Assembly: GCF_000226875.1 (NCBI RefSeq)
Contig: NZ_JH164926.1
Span: 1,959,252 to 2,023,251 of the forward strand
Direction of reading: 5' to 3'
Origin: Neisseria shayeganii 871
GTDB taxonomy: Bacteria; Pseudomonadota; Gammaproteobacteria; Burkholderiales; Neisseriaceae
Length of the DNA: 64,000 nucleotides
Shown: piece by piece, positions 1 through 10,727 of the stretch
How positions within the stretch are numbered: position 1 is the first letter of the stretch
Layout of the letters: each line of letters opens with the position of its first letter
The notes under the pieces: generated by a model
Told to the model about the DNA's origin: nothing
The model's database searches: none
Seen by the model: the letters and a program-made list of their open reading frames with translations, nothing else
Made by a program: the position numbers and the translations under genes

Positions 1-792
<792 letters not shown>

Positions 793-819
793 CTATTTTA
801 ATCCGAGCAGTATGCAAGC

Positions 820-1695
820 TTATACGGCAGCTGCACCCGCCACAATTTCTGACAATTCTGTGGTAATAGCCGCTTGACGAGATTTGTTATAAACCAAACG
901 CAGCTCTTTAATTGCATTACCGGCATTATCCGTAGCGGCTTTCATCGCCACCATACGGGCTGCCTGTTCGGAAGCCATATTTTCACATAATGCTTGATAA
1001 ACCACAGACTCCAAATAACGGCGAACCAAATATTCGAGAACGACTGCCGGTTTGGGTTCATAAACATAATCCCAGCCATATTCTTTGCTCTCGGATACTT
1101 CGTGCAACACGTTCTGGCCAATCGGCAATAGAGTTTCCAAATGAGGTTCTTGCCTCATTGTATTAACAAACTCCGCATAAACCAAATGGATTACATCCAA
1201 CTGACCTTCGGTATAACGTTGGAAAACTTCGGTAACTGCCCCCAAAAGCTTTTCCATTTTTGGGGTATCACCCAAGTTCACTGCACTGGCTACGACATTA
1301 ATGCCTACGCGGTTACAGGCAGCCAAACCTTTGCTACCTAAACAAACAGCCTCAACCTCAACACCTTGCTGCTGGTATTCTTGCACTTTTGCAAAAAACC
1401 TTTTCAGCAAATTGGCATTCAAGCCTCCGCACAAGCCTTTATCTGTCGTAATCAAAATAAAACCGGCTCGCCTTACTGCTGTACGGCTCTCTAGGATTGG
1501 CAGATTATGCTCCGTTTCACTTTGAGCCAAATGACTCATCACCAAGCGGACTTTTTCTGCATAGGGCCGAGCCAAACGCATACGGTCTTGAGTCTTCCTC
1601 ATTTTGGAAGTTGAAACCATCTGCATGGCTTTGGTAATTTTTTGAGTATTCTGAACACTACGAATCTTCGTCAGAATTTCTTTTCCTACCGCCAT
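820..1695 (-). CDS. atpG: F1 ATP synthase gamma subunit
   Basis: Central rotor shaft of F1, coupling c-ring rotation to catalysis in the beta subunits. The 291-residue product has the typical length. It starts MAVGKEILTKIRSVQNTQKI, the conserved N-terminal helix of the coiled coil, and ends with the conserved ITTELSEIVAGAAA helix. It lies between atpA and atpD, in canonical operon order. Confidence 0.97.
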   Translation of the reverse strand: MAVGKEILTKIRSVQNTQKITKAMQMVSTSKMRKTQDRMRLARPYAEKVRLVMSHLAQSETEHNLPILESRTAVRRAGFILITTDKGLCGGLNANLLKRFFAKVQEYQQQGVEVEAVCLGSKGLAACNRVGINVVASAVNLGDTPKMEKLLGAVTEVFQRYTEGQLDVIHLVYAEFVNTMRQEPHLETLLPIGQNVLHEVSESKEYGWDYVYEPKPAVVLEYLVRRYLESVVYQALCENMASEQAARMVAMKAATDNAGNAIKELRLVYNKSRQAAITTELSEIVAGAAAV

Positions 1696-1718
1696 TTCAG
1701 ACTCCTTTCTTCAACAAC

Positions 1719-3266
1719 TTACGCTGTATAGTTGTAAGAGGTTTTGAAAGTTTTCATGGCTTCGGTCAAGACCTGTTCATTTTCATCAGACAATGCTCCA
1801 GAAGCATTAACGGCATCAAGCACAGCCGGATGCTGAACACGAATATAGTTCAAGAATTCAGCCTCAAAAGCCAGTGCTTTACTTACAGGCACATCGGCAT
1901 AAGAACCGTTGTTAATGGCCCACAAAGTCAGCGCCATTTCAGCCGTATTCAAGGTGTTGAATTGTTTTTGCTTCATCAACTCAGTCACCACTTCGCCATG
2001 CTGCAATTGTTTGCGCGTCGCTTCGTCCAAATCGGATGCAAACTGCGAGAACGCAGCCAGTTCACGGTATTGGGCCAATGCCAAACGAATACCGCCACCT
2101 AATTTTTTAATGACTTTGGTTTGTGCCGCACCGCCGACTCGGGATACAGAAATACCGGCATTAATGGCAGGACGGATACCAGAGTTAAACAAATCAGTTT
2201 CCAAGAAGATCTGACCGTCAGTAATAGAAATAACGTTGGTCGGAACGAATGCAGAAACGTCGCCAGCTTGGGTTTCAATGATTGGCAAAGCAGTCAGAGA
2301 ACCTGTTTTACCTTTTACTTCACCATTGGTCAGCTTTTCTACTTCATCTGCATTGATACGGGCAGCACGTTCCAACAAGCGGCTATGCAAATAGAAAACA
2401 TCACCCGGATAGGCTTCACGACCGGGAGGACGACGCAGCAACAAAGAAATCTGACGATAGGCAACAGCTTGCTTGGACAAATCGTCGTAGACAATCAATG
2501 CATCTTCACCGCGGTCACGGAAAAATTCACCCATGGTACAGCCGGCATAAGGTGCAATAAACTGCAAGGCGGCAGCTTCCGATGCCGTGGCCGCCACGAC
2601 AATGGTGTGCTCCATGGCACCATGCTCTTCCAATTTACGAACAACGTTCGCAATAGAAGAGGCTTTTTGGCCAACTGCCACGTAAATACAAACTACGCCC
2701 GTACCCTTTTGGTTCACAATCGCATCTAAAGCAACTGCCGTTTTACCGGTTTGCCGGTCACCAATGATCAACTCACGCTGACCACGGCCTACTGGCACCA
2801 TTGAATCGATTGCTTTTAAGCCGGTTTGCATCGGTTGGTCTACAGATTGACGAGCAATCACACCGGGAGCAATTTTTTCAATCGGCGCAGTTTGCTGAGT
2901 GTCAATCGGACCTTTGCCATCAATCGGCTGTCCCAAGGCATTCACCACGCGACCGATCAAAGCACGGCCAATCGGCACTTCCAAAATACGACCAGTACAC
3001 TTAACCTCATCACCTTCTTTGATGTGCTCATACTCACCCAGAACGATCGCACCTACTGAGTCGCGCTCCAAGTTCATGGCCAAACCAAAGGTGTTGCCGG
3101 GAAACTCCAGCATTTCGCCTTGCATTACGTCTGACAAGCCGTGTACGCGAACAATACCATCAGTCACAGAAATCACACTGCCTCGGGTGCGGACTTCTTG
3201 TTTGGCGTTTAAGTTCTCGATTTTGGCTTTCAGCAAATCACTAATCTCAGCAGGATTAATCTGCAT
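1719..3266 (-). CDS. atpA: F1 ATP synthase alpha subunit
   Basis: Regulatory, non-catalytic nucleotide-binding subunit of F1. The 515-residue product has the family length. The N-terminus [19 protein letters not shown] and the P-loop [13 protein letters not shown] are clear, as is the [16 protein letters not shown] alpha signature. It starts 10 bases after the atpH stop and is followed 23 bases later by atpG. Confidence 0.98.
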   Translation of the reverse strand: MQINPAEISDLLKAKIENLNAKQEVRTRGSVISVTDGIVRVHGLSDVMQGEMLEFPGNTFGLAMNLERDSVGAIVLGEYEHIKEGDEVKCTGRILEVPIGRALIGRVVNALGQPIDGKGPIDTQQTAPIEKIAPGVIARQSVDQPMQTGLKAIDSMVPVGRGQRELIIGDRQTGKTAVALDAIVNQKGTGVVCIYVAVGQKASSIANVVRKLEEHGAMEHTIVVAATASEAAALQFIAPYAGCTMGEFFRDRGEDALIVYDDLSKQAVAYRQISLLLRRPPGREAYPGDVFYLHSRLLERAARINADEVEKLTNGEVKGKTGSLTALPIIETQAGDVSAFVPTNVISITDGQIFLETDLFNSGIRPAINAGISVSRVGGAAQTKVIKKLGGGIRLALAQYRELAAFSQFASDLDEATRKQLQHGEVVTELMKQKQFNTLNTAEMALTLWAINNGSYADVPVSKALAFEAEFLNYIRVQHPAVLDAVNASGALSDENEQVLTEAMKTFKTSYNYTA

Positions 3267-3276
3267 GAAAACTCTC

Positions 3277-3822
3277 CTAATTCGTCATGGTCGCGTACAG
3301 TTTTTTCAATTTAGCCTGCACGGACAGATCCAATACTTGGTCACCCACTTCAACTTTAACCCCACCGATCAATTCCGGCACAATTTCCAAAGTCGCCTCT
3401 AAATTGCTGCCGAAGTGCTTTTGGCAGTCGGCCAAAACTTTAGCAAACTGACCTTCACTCATGGGGTAGGCACTATATACAATAGCTTTTTTCGTATCGT
3501 TGCGGGATAAAGCCAAATCTTGGTATTGAGCGTAAATTTCAGGTAGCACTTGCAACCGCTTTTCAACAGCCACCACCTGAACGAAATTTTGGAACTCGGC
3601 ATCGTGCGTAGCCGAATTATCTGACAAAAGCGCCAATAAGCCATTTGCTTTTTGTGCCGCATCAGAATCGGACTCCTCGATCAGCAAAGCAACCTGAGGC
3701 TGCTGAACCGACCATGCCAGTTCTTTCAATCCGCCCAACCAAGACTCGATTTGATTTTTTTCAACAGCCAGATCAAACAATGCCTTGGCATAAGGTCTGG
3801 CTACGGTTGCGAACTCAGCCAT
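3277..3822 (-). CDS. atpH: F1 ATP synthase delta subunit
   Basis: Delta (OSCP-like) subunit linking the top of F1 to the b-subunit stalk. The 181-residue product opens with the conserved [19 protein letters not shown] and ends with the [17 protein letters not shown] segment typical of the C-terminal domain. It follows atpF by 3 bases, suggesting translational coupling. Confidence 0.96.
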   Translation of the reverse strand: MAEFATVARPYAKALFDLAVEKNQIESWLGGLKELAWSVQQPQVALLIEESDSDAAQKANGLLALLSDNSATHDAEFQNFVQVVAVEKRLQVLPEIYAQYQDLALSRNDTKKAIVYSAYPMSEGQFAKVLADCQKHFGSNLEATLEIVPELIGGVKVEVGDQVLDLSVQAKLKKLYATMTN

Positions 3823-3825
3823 AAA

Positions 3826-4296
3826 TTACAGCTCCTGTTTCAGCATGCCTAACATTTGCGCATGTTTTTCAGCATTCACTTCGCTACGCAAAATTTGCTC
3901 GGCACCTTTCACGGCTAAAGCAGCCACCTGTTCACGCAATGCTTCTCGTGCGCGATTGGTTTCTTGTTCAACATCTGCTTTGGCCTGAGCGGTAATACGG
4001 GCAGCTTCCGAAGAGGCCTGTACTTTTGCCTCTTCTACTATTTGTGCTGCACGTTTTTCTGCATTAGCCACCATTTCGGTAACTTGGTTACGACCTTCGG
4101 CTAAGAGTTCTGCAACCCGCTTCTCAGCTTGCTCGAAATCGCTCTTGCCACGCTCGGCAGCAGCCAAGCCTTCAGCGATTTTACCGGCTCGCTCATCAAG
4201 CGCTTTCGCAATCGGCGGCCATACGAAACGCATGGTAAACCAAACCAATATAGCGAAAACAATGATTTGGACGATTAACGTTGCATTAATATTCAC
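3826..4296 (-). CDS. atpF: Fo ATP synthase b subunit
   Basis: Peripheral stalk subunit. One N-terminal membrane helix (residues about 5-25, [19 protein letters not shown]) is followed by a long charged, alanine-rich coiled coil to residue 156. Length and layout match bacterial b subunits. It sits between atpE and atpH. Confidence 0.96.
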   Translation of the reverse strand: MNINATLIVQIIVFAILVWFTMRFVWPPIAKALDERAGKIAEGLAAAERGKSDFEQAEKRVAELLAEGRNQVTEMVANAEKRAAQIVEEAKVQASSEAARITAQAKADVEQETNRAREALREQVAALAVKGAEQILRSEVNAEKHAQMLGMLKQEL

Positions 4297-4353
4297 TTTA
4301 CTTAACCTTCGTATTAGGGTTAATCAACAAACATTGACAAAGTTTGTGTGCGA

Positions 4354-4614
<261 letters not shown>

Positions 4615-4639
4615 TTAAAGAAAATTACAGCAAAAAATT

Positions 4640-5852
<1,213 letters not shown>

Positions 5853-5887
5853 TGCGCAAACCTCAAAGGGCAAAATTGAGCCGCGCT

Positions 5888-5916
5888 AATATAATCAAGT
5901 CGCCGTCCATCGTCAA
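5888..5916 (-). promoter_or_regulatory. sigma-70-type promoter of the atp operon
   Basis: On the reverse strand, TTGACG (5916-5911) is followed by a 17-base spacer and TATATT (5893-5888). The predicted start of transcription, near 5880, leaves a short leader before atpI at 5852. This is the best promoter match upstream of the whole operon. Confidence 0.7.
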
Positions 5917-6001
5917 GGCGAAGCGTTAAGCTTTGTCAAAAATAAAACCAAACCATTATTTTATCTATATATTCGCAAACCCGATTTATTAAGATACACA
6001 C

Positions 6002-6014
6002 AGGCTACCTGAAA
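6002..6014 (+). repeat. DNA uptake sequence, Eikenella dialect (family entry)
   Basis: AGGCTACCTGAAA, the 12-mer AG-eikDUS plus A, just past the parB stop. The same word or its complement recurs throughout. Single copies not listed elsewhere start near 8684, 8772, 31127, 33302, 35193, 36868, 47913, 48259, 50467, 51303, 52441, 53207, 53365, 54256, 54678, 56201, 56524, 58207, 59626, 60208, 61276, 61509 and 62629. Family knowledge: these words mark DNA for uptake through the type IV pilus/ComP system. Inverted pairs are listed as terminators. Confidence 0.9.
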
Positions 6015-6019
6015 GCCCT

Positions 6020-6883
6020 TTAATCCGGGAGCTCCACACCCAAACGCTTCATCAGAGCGGCAAATGTTTCAGGATTATCGAAATGCAACACCACTTTGCC
6101 CTTGCGATTGTTGCCGGTTTGCACTTCCGCATTCACCCCCAACGCCTCAGTGAGCACTTCGTTCAAACGGCGGATATCGGGATTCACGGTTTTGGGCTTT
6201 TCCGTTTTTTTCTCCTGCTGCGCCAACTGGCTGCGGCGTTCCACTTCGCGCACCGACCAGCCGTTTTTCACCGCCTTCCGCGCCAACTCCAACTGTTCCA
6301 CCACCGGCAGCGGCAGCAAAGCCCGTGCATGGCCCATTTCCAAATGACGGCTATAGAGCAAATCCTGCACCGGCTCCGGCAAAGCCAACAGGCGCAGGCT
6401 GTTGGACACCGCACTGCGGCTGCGCCCCACGGCCTTGGCCACGGTTTCGTGAGTCAAGCCGAACTCATCCACCAAGCGTTTCAAGCCCTGCGCTTCTTCA
6501 ATCGGATTCAGGTTTTCGCGCTGGATGTTTTCAATCAAACCCATTGCCAGCGCGGCTTCGTCGCTGATGTTTTTCACCACCACCGGAATTTCGCTCAAGC
6601 CGGCCAACTGGCTGGCGCGCCAACGCCGTTCACCCGCAATCAGTTCGTACTGCGACAGGCCGTGTTCGCGCACAATCACCGGCTGGATAATGCCCTGCGC
6701 ACGGATGGACTCGGCCAACTCCTGCAAGCTTTCGTCGTCCATTTGCGAGCGCGGCTGATAACGGCCCGGCTTAATGTCGTCCACCGCCACCGTGGTCAAA
6801 CGGTCGCCCGCCGCATCTTCAATCGTGCCGGCCAGCAAAGAATCTAAACCGCGGCCGCCGAGGCCGCCTTTGGGTTTTGCCAT
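6020..6883 (-). CDS. parB: chromosome partitioning protein ParB
   Basis: Spo0J/ParB family centromere-binding CTPase acting in chromosome segregation. From the ATG at 6883 the product has 287 residues: a KGGLGRGLDSLLAG-type N-terminus, the ParB box with GERRWRASQLAG (CTP-binding), a helix-turn-helix around HETVAKAVGRSRSAVSNSLR, and a C-terminal dimerisation domain. The frame is open 43 codons further upstream, but those residues do not look like ParB. It stands just upstream of atpI, as in Neisseria. No parA is next to it; rsmE is the upstream neighbour. Confidence 0.95.
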   Translation of the reverse strand: MAKPKGGLGGRGLDSLLAGTIEDAAGDRLTTVAVDDIKPGRYQPRSQMDDESLQELAESIRAQGIIQPVIVREHGLSQYELIAGERRWRASQLAGLSEIPVVVKNISDEAALAMGLIENIQRENLNPIEEAQGLKRLVDEFGLTHETVAKAVGRSRSAVSNSLRLLALPEPVQDLLYSRHLEMGHARALLPLPVVEQLELARKAVKNGWSVREVERRSQLAQQEKKTEKPKTVNPDIRRLNEVLTEALGVNAEVQTGNNRKGKVVLHFDNPETFAALMKRLGVELPD

Positions 6884-7045
6884 ATCACTGCTTTCTGTCT
6901 GACTACCGAAGCCCAGGCTCTGCAAAACAGCAGACCACAGCTCCCAATAATTGCTCAATGCGCTCATGAGGATCCGCTTTCGGATAAGAGCCGAACCATA
7001 AACGGCCGCCATTTTAGCCCATAATCGGCAGGCTGACGACCAAGC

Positions 7046-7090
7046 AACAGGCTACCTGAAAGCCCTCCGACTGCTTTCAGGTAGCCTGTT
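7046..7090 (-). terminator. inverted uptake-sequence pair after rsmE
   Basis: Two eikDUS words in opposite orientation, extended to AACAGGCTACCTGAAAG and its complement, around a 10-base loop. They lie 9 bases past the rsmE stop. Such pairs commonly serve as rho-independent terminators in Neisseriaceae. Confidence 0.7.
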
Positions 7091-7098
7091 GGCCACCG

Positions 7099-7818
7099 TT
7101 AAAAATCGCCCCACAAAGTCTGCATCGCCGCCAACGCCGCCAACGAGGCCGTCTCCGTGCGCAGGATGCGCCGCCCCAGCAACACCGCTTGAAAACCGTG
7201 CTGCAAGGCCAGCTTTTCTTCTTTCTCGCTCAAACCGCCCTCGGGTCCCACCAGCAGCACGACCCGCTTTGGCGGCGGCAAATCGGCCAAGCGGCCGGCC
7301 CGATGCGGGCTCATCAGCAGACGAAGCCCTTCTTCAGGCAGCGCAGCGAAAGCCTGCGCCAAACTGCCCAGCGGGGCCACTTCCGGCACCTGATTACGCC
7401 CGCACTGCTCGCAAGCGGCAACCACAATCTCCTGCCAACGCTGCACCTTTTTTTCCGCCCGCTCGCCCTGCAAGCGCACCGTGGCGCGCTCCGTCAGCAC
7501 CGGCACAATACGGCTGACGCCCAACTCGGTGCTTTTCTGCAGCGTAAAGTCCATGCGCTCGGCGGCCGACACCGCCTGCACCAGCACCACTTCCAAAGGC
7601 GATTCGCGCGACTGTGCCGATACCGCCAGCACGGTTGCCGCAACCTGTTTGCGGCCGATGTCGGCCAACACCGCCCGGGCGCACACGCCGCGGCCGTCGA
7701 ACAACTCCACCTCATCGCCCGCCCGCAGGCGCAACACCTGCACATGACGGCACACATTCTCGGGCAGCATCACAGTTTCGCCGACAGCAAACGCTTGCGG
7801 CACATAAAAACGCGGCAT
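7099..7818 (-). CDS. rsmE: 16S rRNA m3U1498 methyltransferase RsmE
   Basis: SPOUT-family methyltransferase that modifies U1498 of 16S rRNA. The 239-residue product starts MPRFYVPQAF. It has an N-terminal PUA-like domain (VCRHVQVLRLRAGDEVELFDG) and a C-terminal knot with the SAM-binding LVGPEGGLSEKEE loop. Its start is separated by only about 66 bases from the divergent phosphatase gene, so the two promoters share that gap. Confidence 0.93.
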   Translation of the reverse strand: MPRFYVPQAFAVGETVMLPENVCRHVQVLRLRAGDEVELFDGRGVCARAVLADIGRKQVAATVLAVSAQSRESPLEVVLVQAVSAAERMDFTLQKSTELGVSRIVPVLTERATVRLQGERAEKKVQRWQEIVVAACEQCGRNQVPEVAPLGSLAQAFAALPEEGLRLLMSPHRAGRLADLPPPKRVVLLVGPEGGLSEKEEKLALQHGFQAVLLGRRILRTETASLAALAAMQTLWGDF

Positions 7819-7847
7819 TTGGTATTTAGGTAAAAAATGGTTACTAT
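7819..7847 (+). promoter_or_regulatory. candidate promoter for the inositol monophosphatase-like gene
   Basis: TTGGTA (7819-7824), 17-base spacer, TACTAT (7842-7847). It overlaps the upstream in-frame ATG at 7837, which argues that translation starts further in, at TTG 7885. Confidence 0.45.
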
Positions 7848-7884
7848 CGCGTTTTATCAGAAAATCCGCACAAAAGGAAAGAAT

Positions 7885-8673
7885 TTGTTACCCGATCTGA
7901 TGGCCTTGGTCCGAGAAGTGGCCCAAACCGAAGTGATGCCCCGTTTCCTGCAGGCGGCCGTCAGCAAAAAAAGCGACGGCTCGCAGCTGACCGAAGCGGA
8001 CTTAGGCGCACAAGCCATGTTTGCCGCCCGCCTGCCGCAGATCATCAACTGCCCGATGCTGGGCGAAGAAATGGAAACGCCCGAACAGCTCGAATTGTGG
8101 CAACACTCCGAACACGGCCTGTGGGTGGTCGATCCCATAGACGGTACCAACAACTTCATCAACGGTCTGCCGCACTTCGCCCTCTCCGTGGCTTATATCC
8201 GCGCCGGCCTGCCGCAAGCCGGCGTCATCTACCAGCCCGTTACCCAAGAAATGTTTTACGCCACCCGCAACGGCGGCGCTTTTCTCAACGGCCAACGGCT
8301 GCCCTTGCGCAGCGTGCCGAAAAACCTCAGCGACGCCATCGCCGGCGTCGAAGTGAAATATTTGCGCTCCGGCAAACTCTCCAGCCGCATGCAAACCCTG
8401 GCTCCCTGCGGCTCCCAGCGCAGCATGGGCTGTAGCACCCTAGACTGGTGCTACCTGGCCGCCGGCCGCTACGACGTTTACGTGCACGGCGGCCAAAAAC
8501 TGTGGGACTACGCCGCCGGCGCCCTGATTTACGAAGAAGCAGGCGGCCAGCTGGCCACCCTTGAAGGCGACGCCTTCTGGAGCGGCGAACACGTTTTCAA
8601 ACGCTCCGTGATTGCCGGCCTGCAGCCCGCTCTGTTTGAGCGCTGGCTGAAATGGATACGCGCCAACCAATAA
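7885..8673 (+). CDS. inositol monophosphatase family protein (SuhB/CysQ-like)
   Basis: Mg2+-dependent phosphatase of the inositol monophosphatase fold, cytoplasmic. Visible motifs are LGEEMET (metal-binding E), DPIDGTNNFINGLPHFALS (family signature) and the C-terminal LWDYAAGALIYEEAGG. I chose TTG at 7885 (262 residues), which has AAGGA six bases upstream. An ATG at 7837 would add 16 residues but overlaps a likely promoter. The substrate cannot be read from the sequence; inositol phosphate, fructose bisphosphate and PAP are all possible in this family. Confidence 0.85.
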   Translation: MLPDLMALVREVAQTEVMPRFLQAAVSKKSDGSQLTEADLGAQAMFAARLPQIINCPMLGEEMETPEQLELWQHSEHGLWVVDPIDGTNNFINGLPHFALSVAYIRAGLPQAGVIYQPVTQEMFYATRNGGAFLNGQRLPLRSVPKNLSDAIAGVEVKYLRSGKLSSRMQTLAPCGSQRSMGCSTLDWCYLAAGRYDVYVHGGQKLWDYAAGALIYEEAGGQLATLEGDAFWSGEHVFKRSVIAGLQPALFERWLKWIRANQ

Positions 8674-8786
8674 TCTTCCCTTTTCAGGTAGCCTTTCCGC
8701 TGCTGCTTCTCCAAAAAGCACGCCATCCGGCTGCCTGCTTCCTTTCCCCATCCCATTCTTGATCAGATTAAAGGCTACCTGAAACC

Positions 8787-9245
8787 ATGCGAGCCGTGAT
8801 TCAAAAAGTCAGCTATGCCAACGTGGCCGCCGCAACCCAGGCCGACCACCCCTTCAGCCAAATCGAACACGGCCTGTGCGTGCTGCTCGGCGTCACCCAC
8901 AACGACACCGAAACCGACGCCCGCTACATCGCCGACAAAACCGCCGGCCTGCGCATTTTCGAAGACGGCGACGGCAAGCTCAACCTTTCGGTCAAAGACA
9001 CCGGCGGCAGCGTACTGCTGGTTTCCCAGTTCACCCTCTACGGCGACGCCCGCAACGGCCGCCGCCCCTCCTTCACCGAAGCGGCCAAACCCGAACAGGC
9101 CGAAGCCCTCTACCGCCGCACCGCCGAGCTGCTCCGCGCCCACGGCCTCACCGTGGCCGAAGGCCGCTTCCGCACCCACATGCTCGTAAGCCTGTGCAAC
9201 GACGGCCCGGTCACCATATTGCTGGATTCGCAAAAACAGTTTTGA
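8787..9245 (+). CDS. dtd: D-aminoacyl-tRNA deacylase
   Basis: Removes D-amino acids (and glycine) mischarged on tRNA. The 152-residue product has the family length, with [13 protein letters not shown] at the start, the SQFTLYGD motif at the active site and [11 protein letters not shown] near the end. An eikDUS (8772-8784) ends two bases before the ATG and covers the ribosome-binding region. Confidence 0.95.
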   Translation: MRAVIQKVSYANVAAATQADHPFSQIEHGLCVLLGVTHNDTETDARYIADKTAGLRIFEDGDGKLNLSVKDTGGSVLLVSQFTLYGDARNGRRPSFTEAAKPEQAEALYRRTAELLRAHGLTVAEGRFRTHMLVSLCNDGPVTILLDSQKQF

Positions 9246-9270
9246 CCTACCCCACTCTGCCGCCCAGGCT

Positions 9271-9454
9271 GAGACCTTTGCAAAACCCCATCTGCGGCGC
9301 ATTTCTGCGTTGCGCGTTTATGCCCTATGGGTACTGCTCGCTCGCTTGCCTATCTATATGATATGTCTGTCCCACGGGGATTCCTGGCGTTCACACTCGC
9401 TGTGCTGCTACGCCTTGAACTGCATCCACATCTGGAGGTTTTGCAACGGTCTCA
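9271..9454. mobile_element. miniature inverted-repeat element, copy 1
   Basis: A 184-base non-coding block bounded by GAGACCTTTGCAAAACC and its near-complement (one mismatch) at the right end. It aligns almost throughout with the inverted copy at 34996-35162; copy 1 has about 17 extra bases near 9317-9335. The ends match the IS5-family terminus at 63784, so it is probably a non-autonomous derivative. No open frame in it is convincing. Confidence 0.8.
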
Positions 9455-9491
9455 GGCTACCTGAAAGCGCTCTCCGCATTTTCAGGTAGCC
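9455..9491. terminator. inverted uptake-sequence pair
   Basis: AGGCTACCTGAAA at 9455-9467 and TTCAGGTAGCC at 9481-9491 form a stem of about 11 bases. It abuts the end of the mobile element and could stop transcription coming from dtd. Confidence 0.55.
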
Positions 9492-9561
9492 CACTCTAAA
9501 CAAAATCGGCAGCCCGTGCCGCACTGTGGCACAATCTGCCTTCCTCACAGAAGCCACGCCC

Positions 9562-10656
9562 ATGCACACTTTGAAACAGAACATCATCGTCGGCCTCTCC
9601 GGCGGCGTCGATTCTTCCGTTACCGCCTATCTGCTCAAGCAGGCGGGTCATCACGTGCGCGGCATCTTCATGCAAAACTGGGAAGACGACGACAACGACG
9701 AATACTGCAGCATCAAGCAAGATTCGCTCGACGCCATTGCCGTGGCCGACCTCTTGGGCATCGACATCGACATCGTCAACTTCGCCGCCCAATACAAAGA
9801 CAACGTCTTCGCCTACTTCCTGCGCGAATACCAGGCCGGCCGCACGCCCAACCCCGACGTGCTGTGCAATGCCGAAATCAAATTCAAATGCTTTTTGGAA
9901 TACGCCATCGCCCAAGGCGCCGACGTCATCGCCACCGGCCACTACGCCCGTAAAGAAGAGCACAACGGCCTGCACTGCCTGCTCAAAGGCCGCGACAACA
10001 ACAAAGACCAGAGCTACTTCCTCTACCGCCTGCAGCCGCACCAGCTCGAACGCGCCATTTTTCCGCTCGGCGACTTGGAAAAACCCGAAGTCCGCCGCCT
10101 CGCCGCCGAAGCCAAACTGCCCACCGCCGCCAAAAAAGACAGCACCGGCATCTGCTTCATCGGCGAACGCCCCTTCCGCGAATTCCTGCAGCAGTACCTG
10201 CCCACCAACCCCGGCGACATGGTTACCCCCGAAGGTAAAACCGTCGGCCAACACATGGGGCTGATGTATTACACCATCGGCCAGCGAAAAGGCTTGGGCA
10301 TCGGCGGCCAAGGCGAGCCGTGGTTTGTCTGCGGCAAAGACTTGGGGCAAAACCGCCTGATCGTGGTACAGGGCCACGACCACCCCCTGCTGTTTTCGCG
10401 CCGCCTGAGCATGAACGACCTCAGCTTCACCCTGCCCGAACCGCCTCCGGCCGGGCGCTACCGCTGTAAAACCCGTTACCGCATGGCCGACACCGATTGC
10501 GAACTGGTTTACACCGGCAACGGCGAAGCCGAACTGCATTTCGACCAAGCACAATGGGCGGTTACCCCCGGCCAGTCTGCCGTGCTCTACGACGGCGACC
10601 TCTGCCTGGGCGGCGGCGTCATCACCGCCACCGACCAAGACATCATCCGTCTGTAA
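9562..10656 (+). CDS. mnmA: tRNA-specific 2-thiouridylase MnmA
   Basis: Forms 2-thiouridine at the wobble base U34 of tRNA-Lys, Glu and Gln. The 364-residue product (ATG at 9562) has the PP-loop [15 protein letters not shown], a first catalytic cysteine in [13 protein letters not shown] and the second in [11 protein letters not shown] beta-barrel C-terminal domain follows. An upstream GTG at 9526 is in frame but adds residues unlike the family. Confidence 0.96.
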   Translation: MHTLKQNIIVGLSGGVDSSVTAYLLKQAGHHVRGIFMQNWEDDDNDEYCSIKQDSLDAIAVADLLGIDIDIVNFAAQYKDNVFAYFLREYQAGRTPNPDVLCNAEIKFKCFLEYAIAQGADVIATGHYARKEEHNGLHCLLKGRDNNKDQSYFLYRLQPHQLERAIFPLGDLEKPEVRRLAAEAKLPTAAKKDSTGICFIGERPFREFLQQYLPTNPGDMVTPEGKTVGQHMGLMYYTIGQRKGLGIGGQGEPWFVCGKDLGQNRLIVVQGHDHPLLFSRRLSMNDLSFTLPEPPPAGRYRCKTRYRMADTDCELVYTGNGEAELHFDQAQWAVTPGQSAVLYDGDLCLGGGVITATDQDIIRL

Positions 10657-10679
10657 GCCGCAGACACCCCAATCAACAC

Positions 10680-10707
10680 AGGCTACCTGAAAGCCTTTCA
10701 GGTAGCC
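10680..10707 (+). terminator. inverted uptake-sequence pair between mnmA and fadD
   Basis: Two eikDUS words face each other with almost no loop (AGGCTACCTGAAAG, then CTTTCAGGTAGCC). The pair sits 24 bases after mnmA and 20 bases before the fadD ATG. It may end mnmA transcripts, in which case fadD would need its own promoter; I could not identify one. Confidence 0.55.
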
Positions 10708-10727
10708 CGCACACAAAGGAGACACAC

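Noticed and set aside
6020..6883. Search for parS sites and parA near parB
   Set aside because: No match to the parS consensus palindrome was seen in the neighbouring DNA, and no parA-like gene lies in the window. Nothing could be annotated.
7837..7884. ATG at 7837 as the start of the inositol monophosphatase-like gene
   Set aside because: It overlaps a good -10 box and lacks a ribosome site; TTG 7885 has AAGGA at proper spacing. Not excluded experimentally.
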